64,000 nucleotides of DNA from Dipteris shenzhenensis (GCA_047967505.1 CM106541.1); one strand, 5' to 3'. Shown: positions 24,501-36,091, numbered from the stretch's first letter. Numbers and translations: made by a program. Notes: generated by a model not told the origin, from the sequence alone.

Positions 24501-24985
24501 GGAGGAGGCAGAAGGGATCGAGATAGAAGAAGACCCAGCCACAGGCAAGAATTGTTGGCTTCTGATGAGACAGCAAGAGTGAATCGGTTCACGAAGGCGT
24601 CTGAAGGCTTTGACCATGATGCAACCTTCGAGCATTGGCTAGAAGAATCTAAGAAATCATCCTTAGAAAGTCCCATTTTTGAAGATGTAGTCCCACGACC
24701 AAGCCACCATGTGTATGGGTCTCCGTAGGAAGGACACATGTCCGGAATAGATACAAGATGTGCTTCAGACTGGGAATAACAAGGAAAACCTATCCACGAG
24801 ATAGAGGTGGAGACGAGGTTTAGACAGAGAAGCAAGCGATGGTACACAATAGAGAGTAGTACCAAGGCACCAAGCACCAAATACGTCTACTCATTGCCAA
24901 GGTACCGAGTATCAAGTCCTACATTGGCAACACACATGTAAGGCTAAGCAAAGCCAAAACCACAGGGAACGGATGGAGAGGAATG
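21536..24985. other. Intergenic sequence without a recognisable gene
   Basis: Short open frames occur on both strands but lack family motifs or splice context. 21602-21655 repeats AAGTTCAATAAGTTCA/AAGTTTAGTGGG. 22970-23185 is a degenerate array of TGCTATA/TACTACA/ACATAATATG words. The part from about 24400 may be the eroded leader of the gypsy element that follows. Confidence 0.5.
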
Positions 24986-24989
24986 CCAA

Positions 24990-27560
24990 GTGCCTGGGAG
25001 AGATCAATGCAGTCAACCAGCAAATGTGATCTTGAAACCCAATCCTCCTATTCTAGCACAATGCCACGAACCTAATGCATTCGTATATGTCGATTGTGTC
25101 TGTGGGCCTCATATGCCGACATTTCATGATGAAGAGCATTTGGTAGAGTTGGAGCTGATAGCCACCAAGCCAAAGGCAGCTACTCTAATCAAAGTGAAAT
25201 TTTAGGATTTCAAAAAAACTGGCGATGAAGACCCATACATCTACTCTAATCAAAGGAAAATTCTAGGATCTCAAAGGAACTGACGGAGATGAAGACCCAT
25301 ACATCATCTACAGAGTTTCTTGCGGGTTAGCCACATCAATGTAGGGAGAAGTATATGAATTACTTAGGCCTTTTTGAAGTGCTTTAGAAAGGAAATCAAT
25401 GAGGAGGATGTTCACACCAAGTTAAGTGATCTTAAACAAAAGGAAGGTGAGTCAATCCAAAATTTTGTTCTGAGGATGCAAGCTCTCATCAACCAACTAA
25501 ATACACCTCTGGATGATAAATCATTGTGTGCTTGGCTTTTGACAGCTTGCACTCAGGTGGACATATGCTCATGAAAAATAGTCAATCTGGACTAAGGACT
25601 TGTTGAGCTGAGCACTCGCTTTGGAAAAAAGGGCTGGAGCCAAGTTCAAGATCAAGAAGAAGAAGAAGAAGAAGAATACAAGTGATAATGAGACTACATC
25701 ACCAAAGTAGGACAAGTTAAGATACACCCTCAAGAAGGCCTTGAAGAAAATGGGTTCCTTGGAGAAACTTGGCTCAAATGAGAAATAGTGTAATAAATGT
25801 TCCAAGGAGGGACATACTGAAGATGAATGTAGAATAGAGTACTGCAAAGCATGTACCAAGTATGGTCACGATGAGCCAATTTGCTAGTATGCCATGAAGC
25901 GGGATGCAAATGTAAAACCAAGTATCAATTGATGACAAGTCCGAAAATGGGAAAGCCGCCAAGGCCTGAGCAAAGCAATAACAAGGGGAAGAATAACACC
26001 AACAAAGATAAAGGGCCGATTAGATGTTTCTTCTACGACGGAAGTCACATTAAGGCCAAGTCCCATTGTGGCAAGAACATCTCAAAATGTTAAATGACAA
26101 TAACAAGAAGTTTATCCTAGATGCAGAGACATTCTCACCGAGGTGATCAACCCGGTAAGCACCAATGTAGTTACTCAGTCGAAAGGTCTTATCAATAGAC
26201 ATGAGTCATTCATCAGAGGGGGACCTTATTGCAAAAGAAGTTGGCATCCAAATTAATCAAGGAATTGAAAGGAAAGGCACCTGCTATTAATAGGGCAGTC
26301 GAGGCAAGTAAAACTTCCCAACTGGCTAAGCCTTCAGGCCTATACCAGTGGAAAACAAGAAGAACTAAGCATAGCTAAGTCTTCTGCATCATAAATGAGT
26401 AAAGCTTGGGAAATTTTTAACAATATGGAATTCAATCTCACAATCGCAGAGCTACTAAAGGTTTCTCCGTATTGCAAGGAGTTCTTCTTACAAGCCGAGG
26501 ACAAACTAACCAAGGACATTGATTCCTTGGTACCAATCCCGATCATTGATACCCTAGTGGTAGATGATGAAGTACTAATCATCACAATGAAGATAATGTA
26601 GCAGAATGTCTCCACATTGATTATCGATGTTGGGTCAAGAGTGAGAACATCATCTCAAAAGTTATAGCCCAATGGCTCAAGTTTAAACACTTTGAGCCAT
26701 CCCTATTCTTGGCAAACCAGCACCTGTCGTACCTAAAGGTATTCTTCAAGATATCGTTATTACTCTTGTGGAATTCATTATACAATTAATTTGTTGGTTA
26801 TTCCTATGGAAGAAAATGCCTATCCTATTTTATTGTCGACCATGGCTTAAGTGTGCCAAAGTTATGCATGATTGGGGATAGGATATGATGACTATTAAGT
26901 CAGGGGATACTAAAGCACAAATTCCCACCAATCCAAGAAAGGTCCCAAGTATTTGTCGACCAAAAGGCTTGGAAGTCAAATATCAATTCCCAAAAGACAT
27001 GGAAACTCAGCTGATGGAATTACGAATCTTACCTATTGGTGAAATTGATAAATCCAAGTCGTTGCCGAGCTTAAGGAAAGAATGAAGGCAAAGAAGCTTG
27101 CCTACAATGACATTCTTATTCTAATGATTTCACATAAGATATATTTTTCTAAGGCAAATTAGCAAAACCACCAATGAAAACTTGGTTGGGTTCCACAACC
27201 AATTGATCCTAGAACCAACAGAAGGGACTAAAACCACACACTATTATGGTCACTACGTACCTACTTGGTAATTAGTTCCAAGACATCAAGGAATTGTTTC
27301 TTCAATATAAGGATTATTTTGCTTGGAGTTACATAGACTTACAAGAGTACCTCCAGCAGTTATTCAACAATGGTATTGCATGAACCCTAACTATGCAAAG
27401 CAAGTCAAGGCCAAGCTTGGCATTGATAGCAGGTTTCATTTATGCAATTGACACAAGCAAATAGTTTAAAGTCTGAGTTTGTGTTGTCGACTATAGGAAG
27501 CTGAATCCCCATATGGTGCCATATCCATTTCCAATTCCTTTCATATATGGAGTCATTAGG
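24990..27560 (+). pseudogene. Ty3/gypsy remnant: gag, zinc knuckles, protease and start of RT
   Basis: 25374-25574 encodes a gag core (KLSDLKQKEGESIQNFVLRM, QALINQLNTPLDD), which in the family forms the virus-like particle. Two CCHC zinc knuckles follow at 25794-25886: CNKCSKEGHTEDEC and CKACTKYGHDEPIC. 26395-26640 is coding-like, and a frame near 26616-26650 reads IIDVGSRV, resembling the aspartic-protease region with a changed active site. 27480-27550 resembles the RT start (VDYRKLNPHM...PFPIPF in shifted frames). A 55-bp piece (GATGAAGACCCATACATC) is doubled at 25225-25305. Many stops and shifts; no LTR identified. Confidence 0.75.
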
Positions 27561-28830
27561 AAAAAAGGGAGCTTATTTTGGCCAAAATGAAAAATAGCTC
27601 TCAACCAATGGCCAGAGGGCCAATGTAACATTGAGGAAATTAGAAAAAAAGGGGATATTTTTGAGAATGGCAAAAGAAGAAATCATAGAAATAGATACCT
27701 GATTGAGCAAGCTACATTGCAGATCTACCTGAACATTATTTATTTATTTATTTTGAGAAAAAAAAAGTTTTATAAGATCTACCTGAATATTGCAATTCCC
27801 CTATGGATCCATGTAACACATCCATGAATCGTGAAATGCATTTTGTTGGTTGCCACTCCTCATAGGATGAAGGGTATATATCTAAAGGAAAAGAATAAAT
27901 GAAGAGAGACATTGTATAAAGCATAAAATTTTGACTTACGTTATATAAACTCTCAAGTAAGTCACTTACAATTTGGTTTATATTGTGGAAGATAGTTTGG
28001 ATAATCCAACAAGACAAGCTCTTTATGCATTACACATGCTGAATCAATATTTCCCATTTTGATATCTTCCCATCCTTTGTTCTAAAATCCTTTACTTAAC
28101 CCTTCCAAGATGTCAAAATTTATTGGCAGATCATCTCTTTTGTCATTTATCGGGTTGCATTAGCACCCAGCTTCCTTTTATCGGACTGTATTGGCACCCA
28201 GCTTCCTTTTGATATACTCAATGTTTGTCAGTAACCTTCAACAGTGATCCTATTGGCAATTTTTATAGAAGAAATAGAAGACACAGGTCAACGAGATAAT
28301 GGGCTCACATTTACATCTTACTGGACAAGGGCAACACACATGGTGTGTTGGAAAAACTAGACCTCCCACTGATTGGCCAATTCCTCAAGGTAATGTTATA
28401 GAGAGCTATAAAACCAAGTTGTTTACAAATTTACAGTGTTTCTTACGGCCAGGAATTGCAACCAAAATATGCAAAATAAACACTTGCATGCCAATCGCAG
28501 TCTTTGTTGAGCTACTCAGTGACTAATTTGCATACTAATTTGCATGCCAATCACAGTCTTTGATGACCGAAAACAATGCTCAATTATAAGGCCAATGGCA
28601 CACAATGTATTTTCAACTCTTGGATGATGGTTCAGATAAGAAAACATCCAACTCAATATATTGTGAATAATGCTGCAAGAGTCAGCTATTGCAAACGCAT
28701 GCCCTTCTCTTGGCTTGACTAGCTATTTATTAACCCTTATCGTATGTTAGGAAGTTACAATTGGTTAGATGCAGTTACATGTGCCATACTGCACCACGTG
28801 TTAGTCATGCACATGTGGGCTTAGCCACAT
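27561..28830. other. Gene-free spacer with two small direct repeats
   Basis: 28143-28212 contains GCACCCAGCTTCCTTTTAT/GAT twice. 28480-28565 contains TTGCATGCCAATCGCAGTCTTTG twice with one change. No gene signature was seen. Confidence 0.55.
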
Positions 28831-28831
28831 G

Positions 28832-29345
28832 TCATTTGTATACCACAAAGGGTTTCATATGGCACATGTGTGCGTAGGTCACGGATCCATTCAACAGACG
28901 CTGGAGCTTGTATGTGTATGTGCGTAGTTTTTTGATTACTTTGTATGGGCCGATCCAGTTGTGCATGAAGCTCTTGCAAAGGTCTTTCTTTCGGACTGGG
29001 AAGTAAACGGAGACCAAATCTCCATCATCGTAGTGGACATCAACTCTTCCATCGTCGTAGTGCTTTTTTTGTTGTTGCTGAGCTATCTGGAGGTTGCGCA
29101 ATAGGGAAGATCTGAGTAGAGGTTTGGACTTGCTGAAGGTGAAGGTACCATTCTGCAGCATCTTTGAACCGTGTCGAAACTGTGATGTCTGGGAGCTGAG
29201 GGGGGAATTGTAGGTCTCTTCTGTAAAGAGCTTTGAATGGACTAATTCGTGTCGATGCTTGTACTGTTGTTCAATATGCATGAAGCACATATGGTAAGAT
29301 CCGGTCCCAATTGTCATAATTTGGGATGATGTGGACTTGAATCAT
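28832..29345 (-). pseudogene. Ty3/gypsy integrase C-terminal remnant
   Basis: On the minus strand from about 29345, one frame reads LNKTIKQMI, NWDRILPYVLHAY, a stop, then STRISPFKALY: the end of the integrase core and its typical host-range segment. A second frame (down to 28832) reads QKKHYDD, GDLVSVYFPVRKKDL, WIGPYKVIKKL and HMKPFVV, the C-terminal GPY/F module that binds DNA. One frameshift separates them. Only about 215 bp lie between this and the PBS upstream, so gag, protease and RT have been deleted. Confidence 0.88.
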
Positions 29346-29559
29346 TTGTTTGATTGTCTTGTTGAGGCATTCGGTGAGTCCACTCTCAGCCAGAAGTTCG
29401 CCCCTTCAAGTGGATCTCCAGCAGGAAGGGTGTGGGAAATGGTTGAGAACCGGAGGAGAACAGGCTTAAGCAAATTTTGGAAGAAGAGGGAGAGATGGTG
29501 AAGAAGAAGATGAAGAAGATGATGATGATGTGGCAGAACTGGGATCAAGGGGGATCAAA

Positions 29560-29573
29560 TGGCTCTGATACCA
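29560..29573 (-). promoter_or_regulatory. tRNA-Met(initiator)-type primer-binding site
   Basis: The minus strand reads TGGTATCAGAGCCA directly after the end of the LTR at 29574. This is the standard plant site pairing with the 3' end of initiator tRNA-Met and fixes element orientation as minus. Confidence 0.93.
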
Positions 29574-29860
29574 TGTTGGAACACTGAAAGAAAGAGTAGT
29601 GTGGACACAAACTCAGAATACTTGCTTATGGAATGAAGAAGAGTGAGGTCCTTAAGTAGGCACCTCATACATGCTCACTGACATCACTGATGACCTCAGA
29701 GCTCCACAATCATCTCCTCAATCTGCTCCTAGATTCTCTCAATCATCCTATGTGGCTTTCCACCACCTAACTGTGCTTGTGGGCACCTAACTGTGCCTCT
29801 AGCACTCACACATAGAAACATAAGGTGTGCCTGAGGCATACACCTTGAGATATCCCAACA
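29574..29860 (-). mobile_element. 5' LTR (287 bp) of the gypsy element
   Basis: On the minus strand it begins TGTTGGGATATC (29860) and ends GTTCCAACA (29574), with the inverted ends TGTTGG...CCAACA expected of an LTR, and abuts the PBS. On the outer side it touches a copia LTR piece, so the element seems to have inserted into that LTR. I found no 3' LTR below 28832. Confidence 0.85.
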
Positions 29861-30091
29861 GGTCAGTCATGGGATGCCTTCCTACACTTGCATGTAGCCT
29901 AGTTGGCAGTGTGCCAACTCTATCTGAAGTTGTCCAGCCATCAAGCCACACATGGCCCCCATCTGGTGTCCAAGTCAGGACCTACCGGATAACTGAGCTA
30001 CTCAAATGCCTTCTCCTCATATGGGGGGCTTACAAGTAGAGTTAGTTGGTTCCCGCGTAGTTACACGAGAGTGGAGCATTGATATCTAACA
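29861..30091 (-). mobile_element. Truncated copia LTR, same family as 1-480
   Basis: Aligns with 251-480 at high identity, including the TGTTAGATATC start at 30091. It ends abruptly at 29861, where the LTR of another element begins. No copia internal sequence lies above 30091, so it is a solo or fragmentary LTR. Confidence 0.88.
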
Positions 30092-30410
30092 CATATGCCT
30101 ATGCCTATGCCTATGCCTATGCTTATGCTTATGCTCATGCTTATGCATGAGCATATGCTTTCTTTCTTTTTCTCTTATGCATATGCTTTCTCTCTTTTTT
30201 CTCTTATGCATATTTGGTTCTTTTCCCCTCTTTCAATCTCTTTTCCCCTTTTCTTTCTCTTCTTTTCCTCTCTCCTCTTATGCTTCTCCTTCTCTTTTGC
30301 TTCTCTTATGCATATGCTTTCCCTCATATGCTTTTCACTTCTTACCCGCTCTTCTTTTTTGTTTTTTGTTTTTGTATTTGTGTCTACGTTTGTCCAATCC
30401 CCCCAAATTA
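30092..30410. repeat. (CTATGC)n microsatellite and polypyrimidine tract
   Basis: 30092-30160 is CCTATG/CTTATG units. 30160-30365 is C/T-rich with interspersed TATGCATATGCT. It resembles the inverse of 1850-2000. It lies just upstream of the CACTA gene's ATG and may be its leader. Confidence 0.75.
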
Positions 30411-30413
30411 GAC

Positions 30414-31990
30414 ATGGGATCACGTCGCACGTCCGACGAGTATGAAAACCCTCGTAAGAGGAGACATCATGATCTCTATTCTCCAGAGGACTTTGATTCC
30501 ACTCAGGCGACACCTCAGGGGCCTACCCCTACGACTACCCCTGGCCCGACTCCTCTCAGATGTAGCATGTGACTACCCCTCGGGGAACTCCTTTGCTATA
30601 GCAGCCCATGGCTTTGTCGAGAGTCTCGACGAGTTTGTCGCACAAATGACCGATGCGGAGGCAGATGATTCTTCTCTCTTCTATCCCAAAGGACCTTAGT
30701 AAATCTCTCTCCTACACCAACGACTGGACCTATTGTCCAGCCGTCCCCTCTAGCCCCTTCAAGTGAGGGGTCATCACCTAGGCGTGCCCATCGTAAGGGA
30801 AGGAAGAGTTGGAGGGGTCTCTTATGTTGTGCTAACTTGGGAGATGTAGACGAGTCAGGACACTCACATCCCTACAGGTCTCCACGTGGTCCCGAGACCT
30901 AGTACCAGTTAGGCCCTTGCCCTCTCCTACTCCCACTGCTACTCCTCGCTCTGAAAGCGCTCGTACAAATGCCACTCGCTCTGACTCCGCCACTACCATG
31001 AGTCCTCCTTACCCAGTCGAGGACTTGTGCTATCAAATCACGACTACTAGAGAGATAATGGAAGATAAAAAGGGCGCATCAGTGATGGCCACCATGAGGT
31101 GGTTGATGAGCCACCACTCTAGGAGCGGCATAGCTACTGACTGGTGGTACCAAGATGACCAAAAGAAGCAAGCAGTCATTGATGAATTGAAAAGAAAATA
31201 CCCTAACCCCCCAAATTGGGAGTTCAATGAGAATTACATGCGAGAGTGCATGGGTTTGGTCTTGAAGCATCATAGGTCAACCTTCCACACTTCCATCGCA
31301 AAGGGGAAGGCTAAACCCAGCTAGGCAAATAAAGCTGATTGGAAGTTTTTCAAGAAGCAGAACAGGGACCATCCTGAAGTGTTTGAGGGTCAGAGGAGGG
31401 CTTCGAGGAGATGGCTAGACTTTGTAGGTACTTCGTACTTTGGTGGAGGCAGACGGTTGGTGTTCGAGGCAATTGTGGTAAGTCTACTTCTTATCATTTA
31501 ATGTATTGTTCTATTTGTTTTACTACATATTGCATGCACTTTATCTAACTCTCGTAAATTGGACCCACAGCAAGCTGCGATGGGTCGCCTTCCTACAGAC
31601 ACAGAGATGAGATGCGTGTTTCACGTAGGTACACAGCCGTGGTTTATTGAGCAGGAGGCACTGGGAGTGACGGTCAATTGGGCTGAGGTGGTTGCTCGCA
31701 CGGTATAAGTCTACTCCTAGTTGTGATTTCACTTTTTAAAATGTTTTATTCTTTAAGTTCCAATCTAATTTCCAGTTAATATGATTTCACTCTTAGAATC
31801 AAAGCTCGAACATCTCATCAATGGAGGTGAGCGATGATGATGAGGGATTAGGCTTACATGGCTTCGATGAGGGCCAGGGATCAGGTGCAACTCACGAGGG
31901 TTAGGTATCAAGCGCAGCTCACGAGGGCCAAAAGGATTAGGCCAGCAAGATGAGGACGAGGACACGGACGATGACGACGATTCGGATGAG
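30414..31990 (+). pseudogene. CACTA transposon accessory protein gene (Transposase_24-like), broken
   Basis: ATG at 30414 opens MGSRRTSDEYENPRKRRHH, a basic leader followed by Pro/Thr-rich sequence. 30917-31324 carries the best domain: MRWLMSHHS, DWWYQDDQKKQAVIDELKR, NYMRECMGLVLKHHRS. After one TAG (31322-31324) the same frame goes on to a GTG|GTAAGT donor at 31477 (WKFFKKQNRDHPEVFEGQRR). Further exons are 31571-31702 (LPTDTEMRC, PWF, NWAEVVAR) and 31797-31990, the last ending acidic with Asp/Glu runs. In CACTA elements such proteins bind subterminal repeats with the transposase. Frameshifts occur near 30560 and 30700. Family homology with 8435-10163 is clear; the Pfam name is from memory. 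Confidence 0.72.
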
Positions 31991-31992
31991 CA

Positions 31993-32028
<36 letters not shown>

Positions 32029-32524
32029 GTTTGCATATACTTCGCCATATATATGCTTTTGTATATCGGCTAGTTTGAGCGATTTTGTATCACCCTTTTC
32101 GAAAGGGTAATTTTGTAACAAACAATGTTGTATATCTTCAACATGTATATGCTTTTGTTGCTCGATTCATTTGAGCGATTTTGTATCACCCTTTCCACAA
32201 GGGAATTTTTGTAATAAAAAACATTCTTTTGTAATTACTAAATAAAAAACATTAGTGGGGCAAAATAGGGCTTGCTGTGGCCCTATTTAGCCCCACTAAT
32301 GTTTTATTTTAGCTTCTGTTAATCATCGCTATATAGCGACGTTTATCAGTGTCGCTATATAGCGACGTTTATTAGTGTTGCTATATAGCGATGCTTATAA
32401 AGCAACCGTTCTTTTCCGATGCTTATGCGACGTAAATAACGACTTTTGCGCCCATCAAAAAAAAAACTTTTTAGTGTAAAAAAGGTCAGTATTTCCATCG
32501 AAAAAGGTCCTATGCCTTGTAGTG
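31991..32524 (+). mobile_element. CACTA 3' terminal region with subterminal repeats and TIR
   Basis: An AGT array (31994-32032) follows the last exon. A hairpin GGGGCAAAATAGGGC...GCCCTATTTAGCCCC lies at 32259-32300, with its counterpart near 8979 in the other element. Three units of CGCTATATAGCGACGTTTAT (32329-32390) are palindromic subterminal repeats. The terminus GGTCCTATGCCTTGTAGTG ends at 32524 and reads CACTACAAGGCATAGG on the minus strand, the classical CACTA end. No matching 5' TIR was found in the window. Confidence 0.85.
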
Positions 32525-32922
32525 TTCCTTACATGTGAGGCATCAATTGACATGTGGAAGGCATCCCCACATGGCGATATAACCATCACATTCAATAAAG
32601 CATGGTGTTTTATGCTTGATCACCCGTCTGAGACAATTATGCATCTAGTGTTATGAAATTCTTCAAAAATGCTACGATTTGTCTGATATTTCTCTTTTGC
32701 ATATGCCCTGTCTAAGAATGTTGTACGCAATGTGTGGTATAAAGGGGGCTTGAAGCCTATTCCATAGTTAGCAATGCCATTCCATGCATCTCTCATGTCA
32801 TCGTTATCAACCATACTCAGTGGATATCCAAACCGCAAAATTGATTTATCAAGAACATATTGTGCATTCTCCAAATCTTGAATCTGGATGCTCTCAAGTA
32901 TCATGGGTTTCCTAAAAAACAC
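32525..32922 (-). pseudogene. hAT transposase DUF659-domain remnant
   Basis: The minus-strand frame 32922-32620 reads LRFGYPLSMVDNDDMRDAW, then GIGFKPPLYHTLRTTFLDRA and ends CIIVSDG. It continues after a stop as HHALLNVMVISPCGDAFH and SIDASHV. This is the order of plant hAT DUF659 proteins (I..YG...PP....LR..LLD, IVSDGW, LLN...SP.G..F...DA). The frame is cut off by the CACTA end at 32524, so CACTA probably inserted here. BED and hATC parts are absent. Confidence 0.82.
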
Positions 32923-32939
32923 TTATTTCATTAATTTTG

Positions 32940-33249
32940 GACTCATATGTCTACATTTGCACTATTCCTAAAACTCCTTCCCAAATGAAAAGTTTACTTT
33001 ATGAAAATGTTGTTCGAGAATCAAAAGTTTACTTTTTGGCAGTGTCATTTCCACGTAATCAATTTTAGAATCTCTCTCTATAATGTTGCACTTAATAACA
33101 ATTAAATTAACAATTTAACAAAAAATAATAGTTTAATTACTCTTAAATTAATAAAAGCAATTTAAATGTATGAAAAAATTATATGTATGCATGCATGCAT
33201 GTATGTATGTATGGATGCATGCATACATACATGCATGTATGGATGGATG

Positions 33250-33283
<34 letters not shown>

Positions 33284-34141
33284 TGGCCCATGCATGACAT
33301 TAATTTACCATAAGAGTCCTCTAAAATCTTCAAGATATCATAACGGTATTAACAAACACCTTTTGAGAGTTTAAAAACTCTAAAGTCTGGTAGATAGGGA
33401 GTCACACACAACGCTGCACATGCATGCATGGAATGTGCATGTCCTTGGCTCATCAATCAAAGGCCATTGATACATATGGTGGGACCAGTGTACTGCACTG
33501 TCCACGTGGCATGGGCATGCCCATAAGACTTTTATATTTATATTTATATAGTTAAGGTCCATGTATGAGATTAATTTACCATTTGAGTCTTCTAAAATTT
33601 CCAAGACTTAATAACGATGTTAATAAACACCTTTTAGAGTTTAGAGTTTTGGAACTCGAATTGCCAAGACTTAATAATGGTGTCAATAAACACCTTTCAA
33701 AGTTTTTGTAGAAATCCTAGTATAATTTTTCATTTTAAAGAATCTTCATTTAAAAGTTAAACTTTTTCTTAACCTATTAATAACTTTAATAAATAAAAAT
33801 CATTTAAATCCATGGATAAACTATATGTGTGTGTGTGTGTGTGCATGTGTCTGTATGTATGTATGTATGTACATACGTACGTATATATATATAAGGTCCA
33901 TGCATTAGATTAATTTACCATGAGAGTCCTCTAAAATCTCCAAGACTTAATAACGGTGTTAATAAACACCTTTCAGAGTTTTGGAACTCTAAAATCTCCA
34001 AGAGTTAATAACGGTGCCAATAAACACCATTCAGAGTTTCAAAAAGCAAAAATGGTATAATCTCAAAGAACTTTATAATGGTGCCAATAAACACCTTGCA
34101 ATAGTTACAAAGATTTTTTAAGCAACACCTTCAAATGACGT
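32940..34141. repeat. Interspersed ~60-bp repeats with TGTA/GTAT microsatellites
   Basis: The word CTCTAAAATCTCCAAGACTTAATAACGGTGTTAATAAACACCTTTCAGAGTT recurs with changes near 33315, 33590, 33660, 33930, 33988 and 34060. Between copies are ATGTATGCATGC/GTAT arrays (33180-33285, 33830-33895). 33713-33830 is the inverse of 2308-2430 and of 38090-38210, next to the gypsy remnants, so the block may be LTR-derived. No gene. Confidence 0.8.
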
Positions 34142-34599
34142 ATCTTGATGGAGGGGGAAAGAGAGAGAAATTTATTTTTTTTAATTAAAATTAAATATTT
34201 TATTTTATTTTGTTTTATTTTATTTTGTTTTGTTTTGTTTTGTTTTGCTTTGCTTTGTTTTGTTTTATTTTATTTTTGTTGCCACCTCCGCATTGCCAAT
34301 CTCTTGGACAAGGGAGGAAGGAAGGAGAGGAGAAGGGAAGAGAGAGGGAGAGAAGGGAGGAGAATGGGAAGAGAGAGGGAGAGAAGAGAGGAGAAAGGGA
34401 AGGAAGGACTAGAGGAGAAGGAAGAGGGAGAGACGAAGGGAGAGGGAGAGAGGAAGGGAAGAGTAGAGGAGGGAGTAATAATTTCTTTAAAATAAATTTA
34501 ATTAGATAGGTGGGTGACGAGGAGGAAGGGAAGAGAATGGAGAGGGAAAGAGAGAAAAGAAGAGGGGGAAGGAATGAAGGTAAGGGAAGAGCGAGGGAA

Positions 34600-34644
<45 letters not shown>

Positions 34645-34815
34645 CACTGCTGCGGGAGCGCAACGGCGGCAAATTTTTATTTTTTTAAATTGTTGGCTTG
34701 CCGCCGCCGCGCTACCGCAGCAATGCAACTCTCTCTCTCGATGTGTGTGTGTGTGTGTGTGTGTCGCCGCCATACACTATAGAAGAAAGGGAGGGGGAGA
34801 GGAGACGAGAAAGAG

Positions 34816-34854
<39 letters not shown>

Positions 34855-35070
34855 AGGGAGAGATGGGGGGAGAAAGACAAACGGAGAGAAGGGAGGAGAA
34901 AGGACAGGGAGAGGGAGAGGGAGAGGGAGAGGGGGAAGGGAAGGGGAAAGGGAAGGGGAAGGGGTGCGCAACATGAGAGAGAGGGAGAGGGAGAGGGTGC
35001 GCAAGAACACGATGAGAGGGAGGGTGTGATTGAAAAGGGAGAGGGAGAGGGAGAGGTGAGAGTCAATATA
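34142..35070 (+). repeat. Polypurine (GA/GGGA) block with short breaks
   Basis: Apart from the T-rich TTTTG/TTTTA tract at 34195-34280 and the breaks at 34480-34510 and 34643-34780, the plus strand is nearly all A and G. It includes (GA)n at 34603-34641 and 34818-34850, (GT)n at 34742-34764 and GAGGGA units at 34905-35055. All open frames here are low-complexity artefacts. Confidence 0.95.
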
Positions 35071-35099
35071 CTTCCCTCAAGGAATCCAAACTTCCCGCT

Positions 35100-35460
35100 C
35101 TAAAATTCAAACTTCCCTCTCCCATTCCCCCCTTTTCCCCATTCCCCCCTTCCCCCATTCCCCATTGCCCATTGCCCAATCCCCCCTTCCCCCCCTCTCC
35201 CTTCCCCCCTTCCCCCCCCCCTTCCCCCTTTCCCCCCATTCCTCCCATTCCTCCCCCTCTCCCCTTTTTCCCCCCCTTTCCCCTCCCCTCACCTCCCCCC
35301 CCTTTCCCCCCCTTTCCCCCCTTCCCCCCTTCCTCCCCCCCCCTCTCTCCCCTTTTCCCCTCCCCTCCCCTTTTCCTCCCCCTCCCCCTTTCCTTCTCCC
35401 CCTTCCCCCCCCTCTTTCCTCTCCTCCATTCCATTAATTTCCTTTCTTCCCTACCCTCCC
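35100..35460 (+). repeat. Polypyrimidine (CCCCTT) block
   Basis: About 350 bases almost free of purines on the plus strand, made of CCCCCTTCCCC-like units. It faces the polypurine block across a 30-bp spacer, so the two can pair as a giant imperfect hairpin or form triplex DNA. Confidence 0.95.
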
Positions 35461-35549
35461 CAAGATAAATTTTTAAGGGCGAATATTTTCTCAAAGACGA
35501 ATTTAGGAGCTTCTCCAAACTAGTGTGGCTAATCTTTCAATCTTGAAGT

Positions 35550-35878
35550 TTGATAAATTCGCCCAAAAATTAACATAACTTTATCGTATGAGGTCCAAAT
35601 TTAGCCCTCCAAGTACTCAAATCGATCGGCATAAGTCATCTAAAGTCATCTATAGGGTTAGAATTTTCAAATTCCAACTTATTAAAAACATGTGAATGAA
35701 GTTTAATTATACTTGATAAATTCGCCCAAAAATTAACATAACTTTATCGTATGAGGTCCAAATTTAGCCCTCCAAGTACTCAAATCGATCAGCATAAGCC
35801 ATCTAAAGTCATCTATAGGGTTAGAATTTTCAAATTCTAGCTTATTAAAAACCTGTGAATGAAGTTTAATTATATTTA
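35550..35878 (+). repeat. Two tandem copies of a 163-bp unit
   Basis: Copies at 35550-35712 and 35713-35875 start TTGATAAATTCGCCC and differ at only a few bases. The A/T-rich unit has no coding potential. Confidence 0.92.
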
Positions 35879-35929
35879 AACCAAATTCATAGGCTAATAT
35901 TTGTAGCATGGCTAATATTTGTAACTCTA

Positions 35930-36070
35930 TCCCATACCCTAAATCCTAAACCCTGATCCCTATAGCCTAAACCCAAATTCCTATACCATAAACACTATTT
36001 CCTATAACTTAAACCCTAAAACCTTTACAATAAATCTTAAACCCTATACCCTATATCCTAAACCTTAAGC
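35930..36070 (+). repeat. Degenerate interstitial telomere-like tract
   Basis: The stretch reads CCCTAAATCCTAAACCCTGATCCC and so on, with many CCCTAAA, CCCTATA and TCCTAAA heptamer-like words. CCCTAAA is the plant telomere repeat. The tract is diverged, so it is an old or seed-type array rather than a chromosome end. Confidence 0.75.
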
Positions 36071-36091
36071 CAAAAAATAGTATTTGAGGTG

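Noticed and set aside
34145-35518. Many overlapping open frames on both strands, up to 151 codons
   Set aside because: Low-complexity Arg/Glu/Gly or Pro/Ser/Leu artefacts of the polypurine and polypyrimidine blocks.
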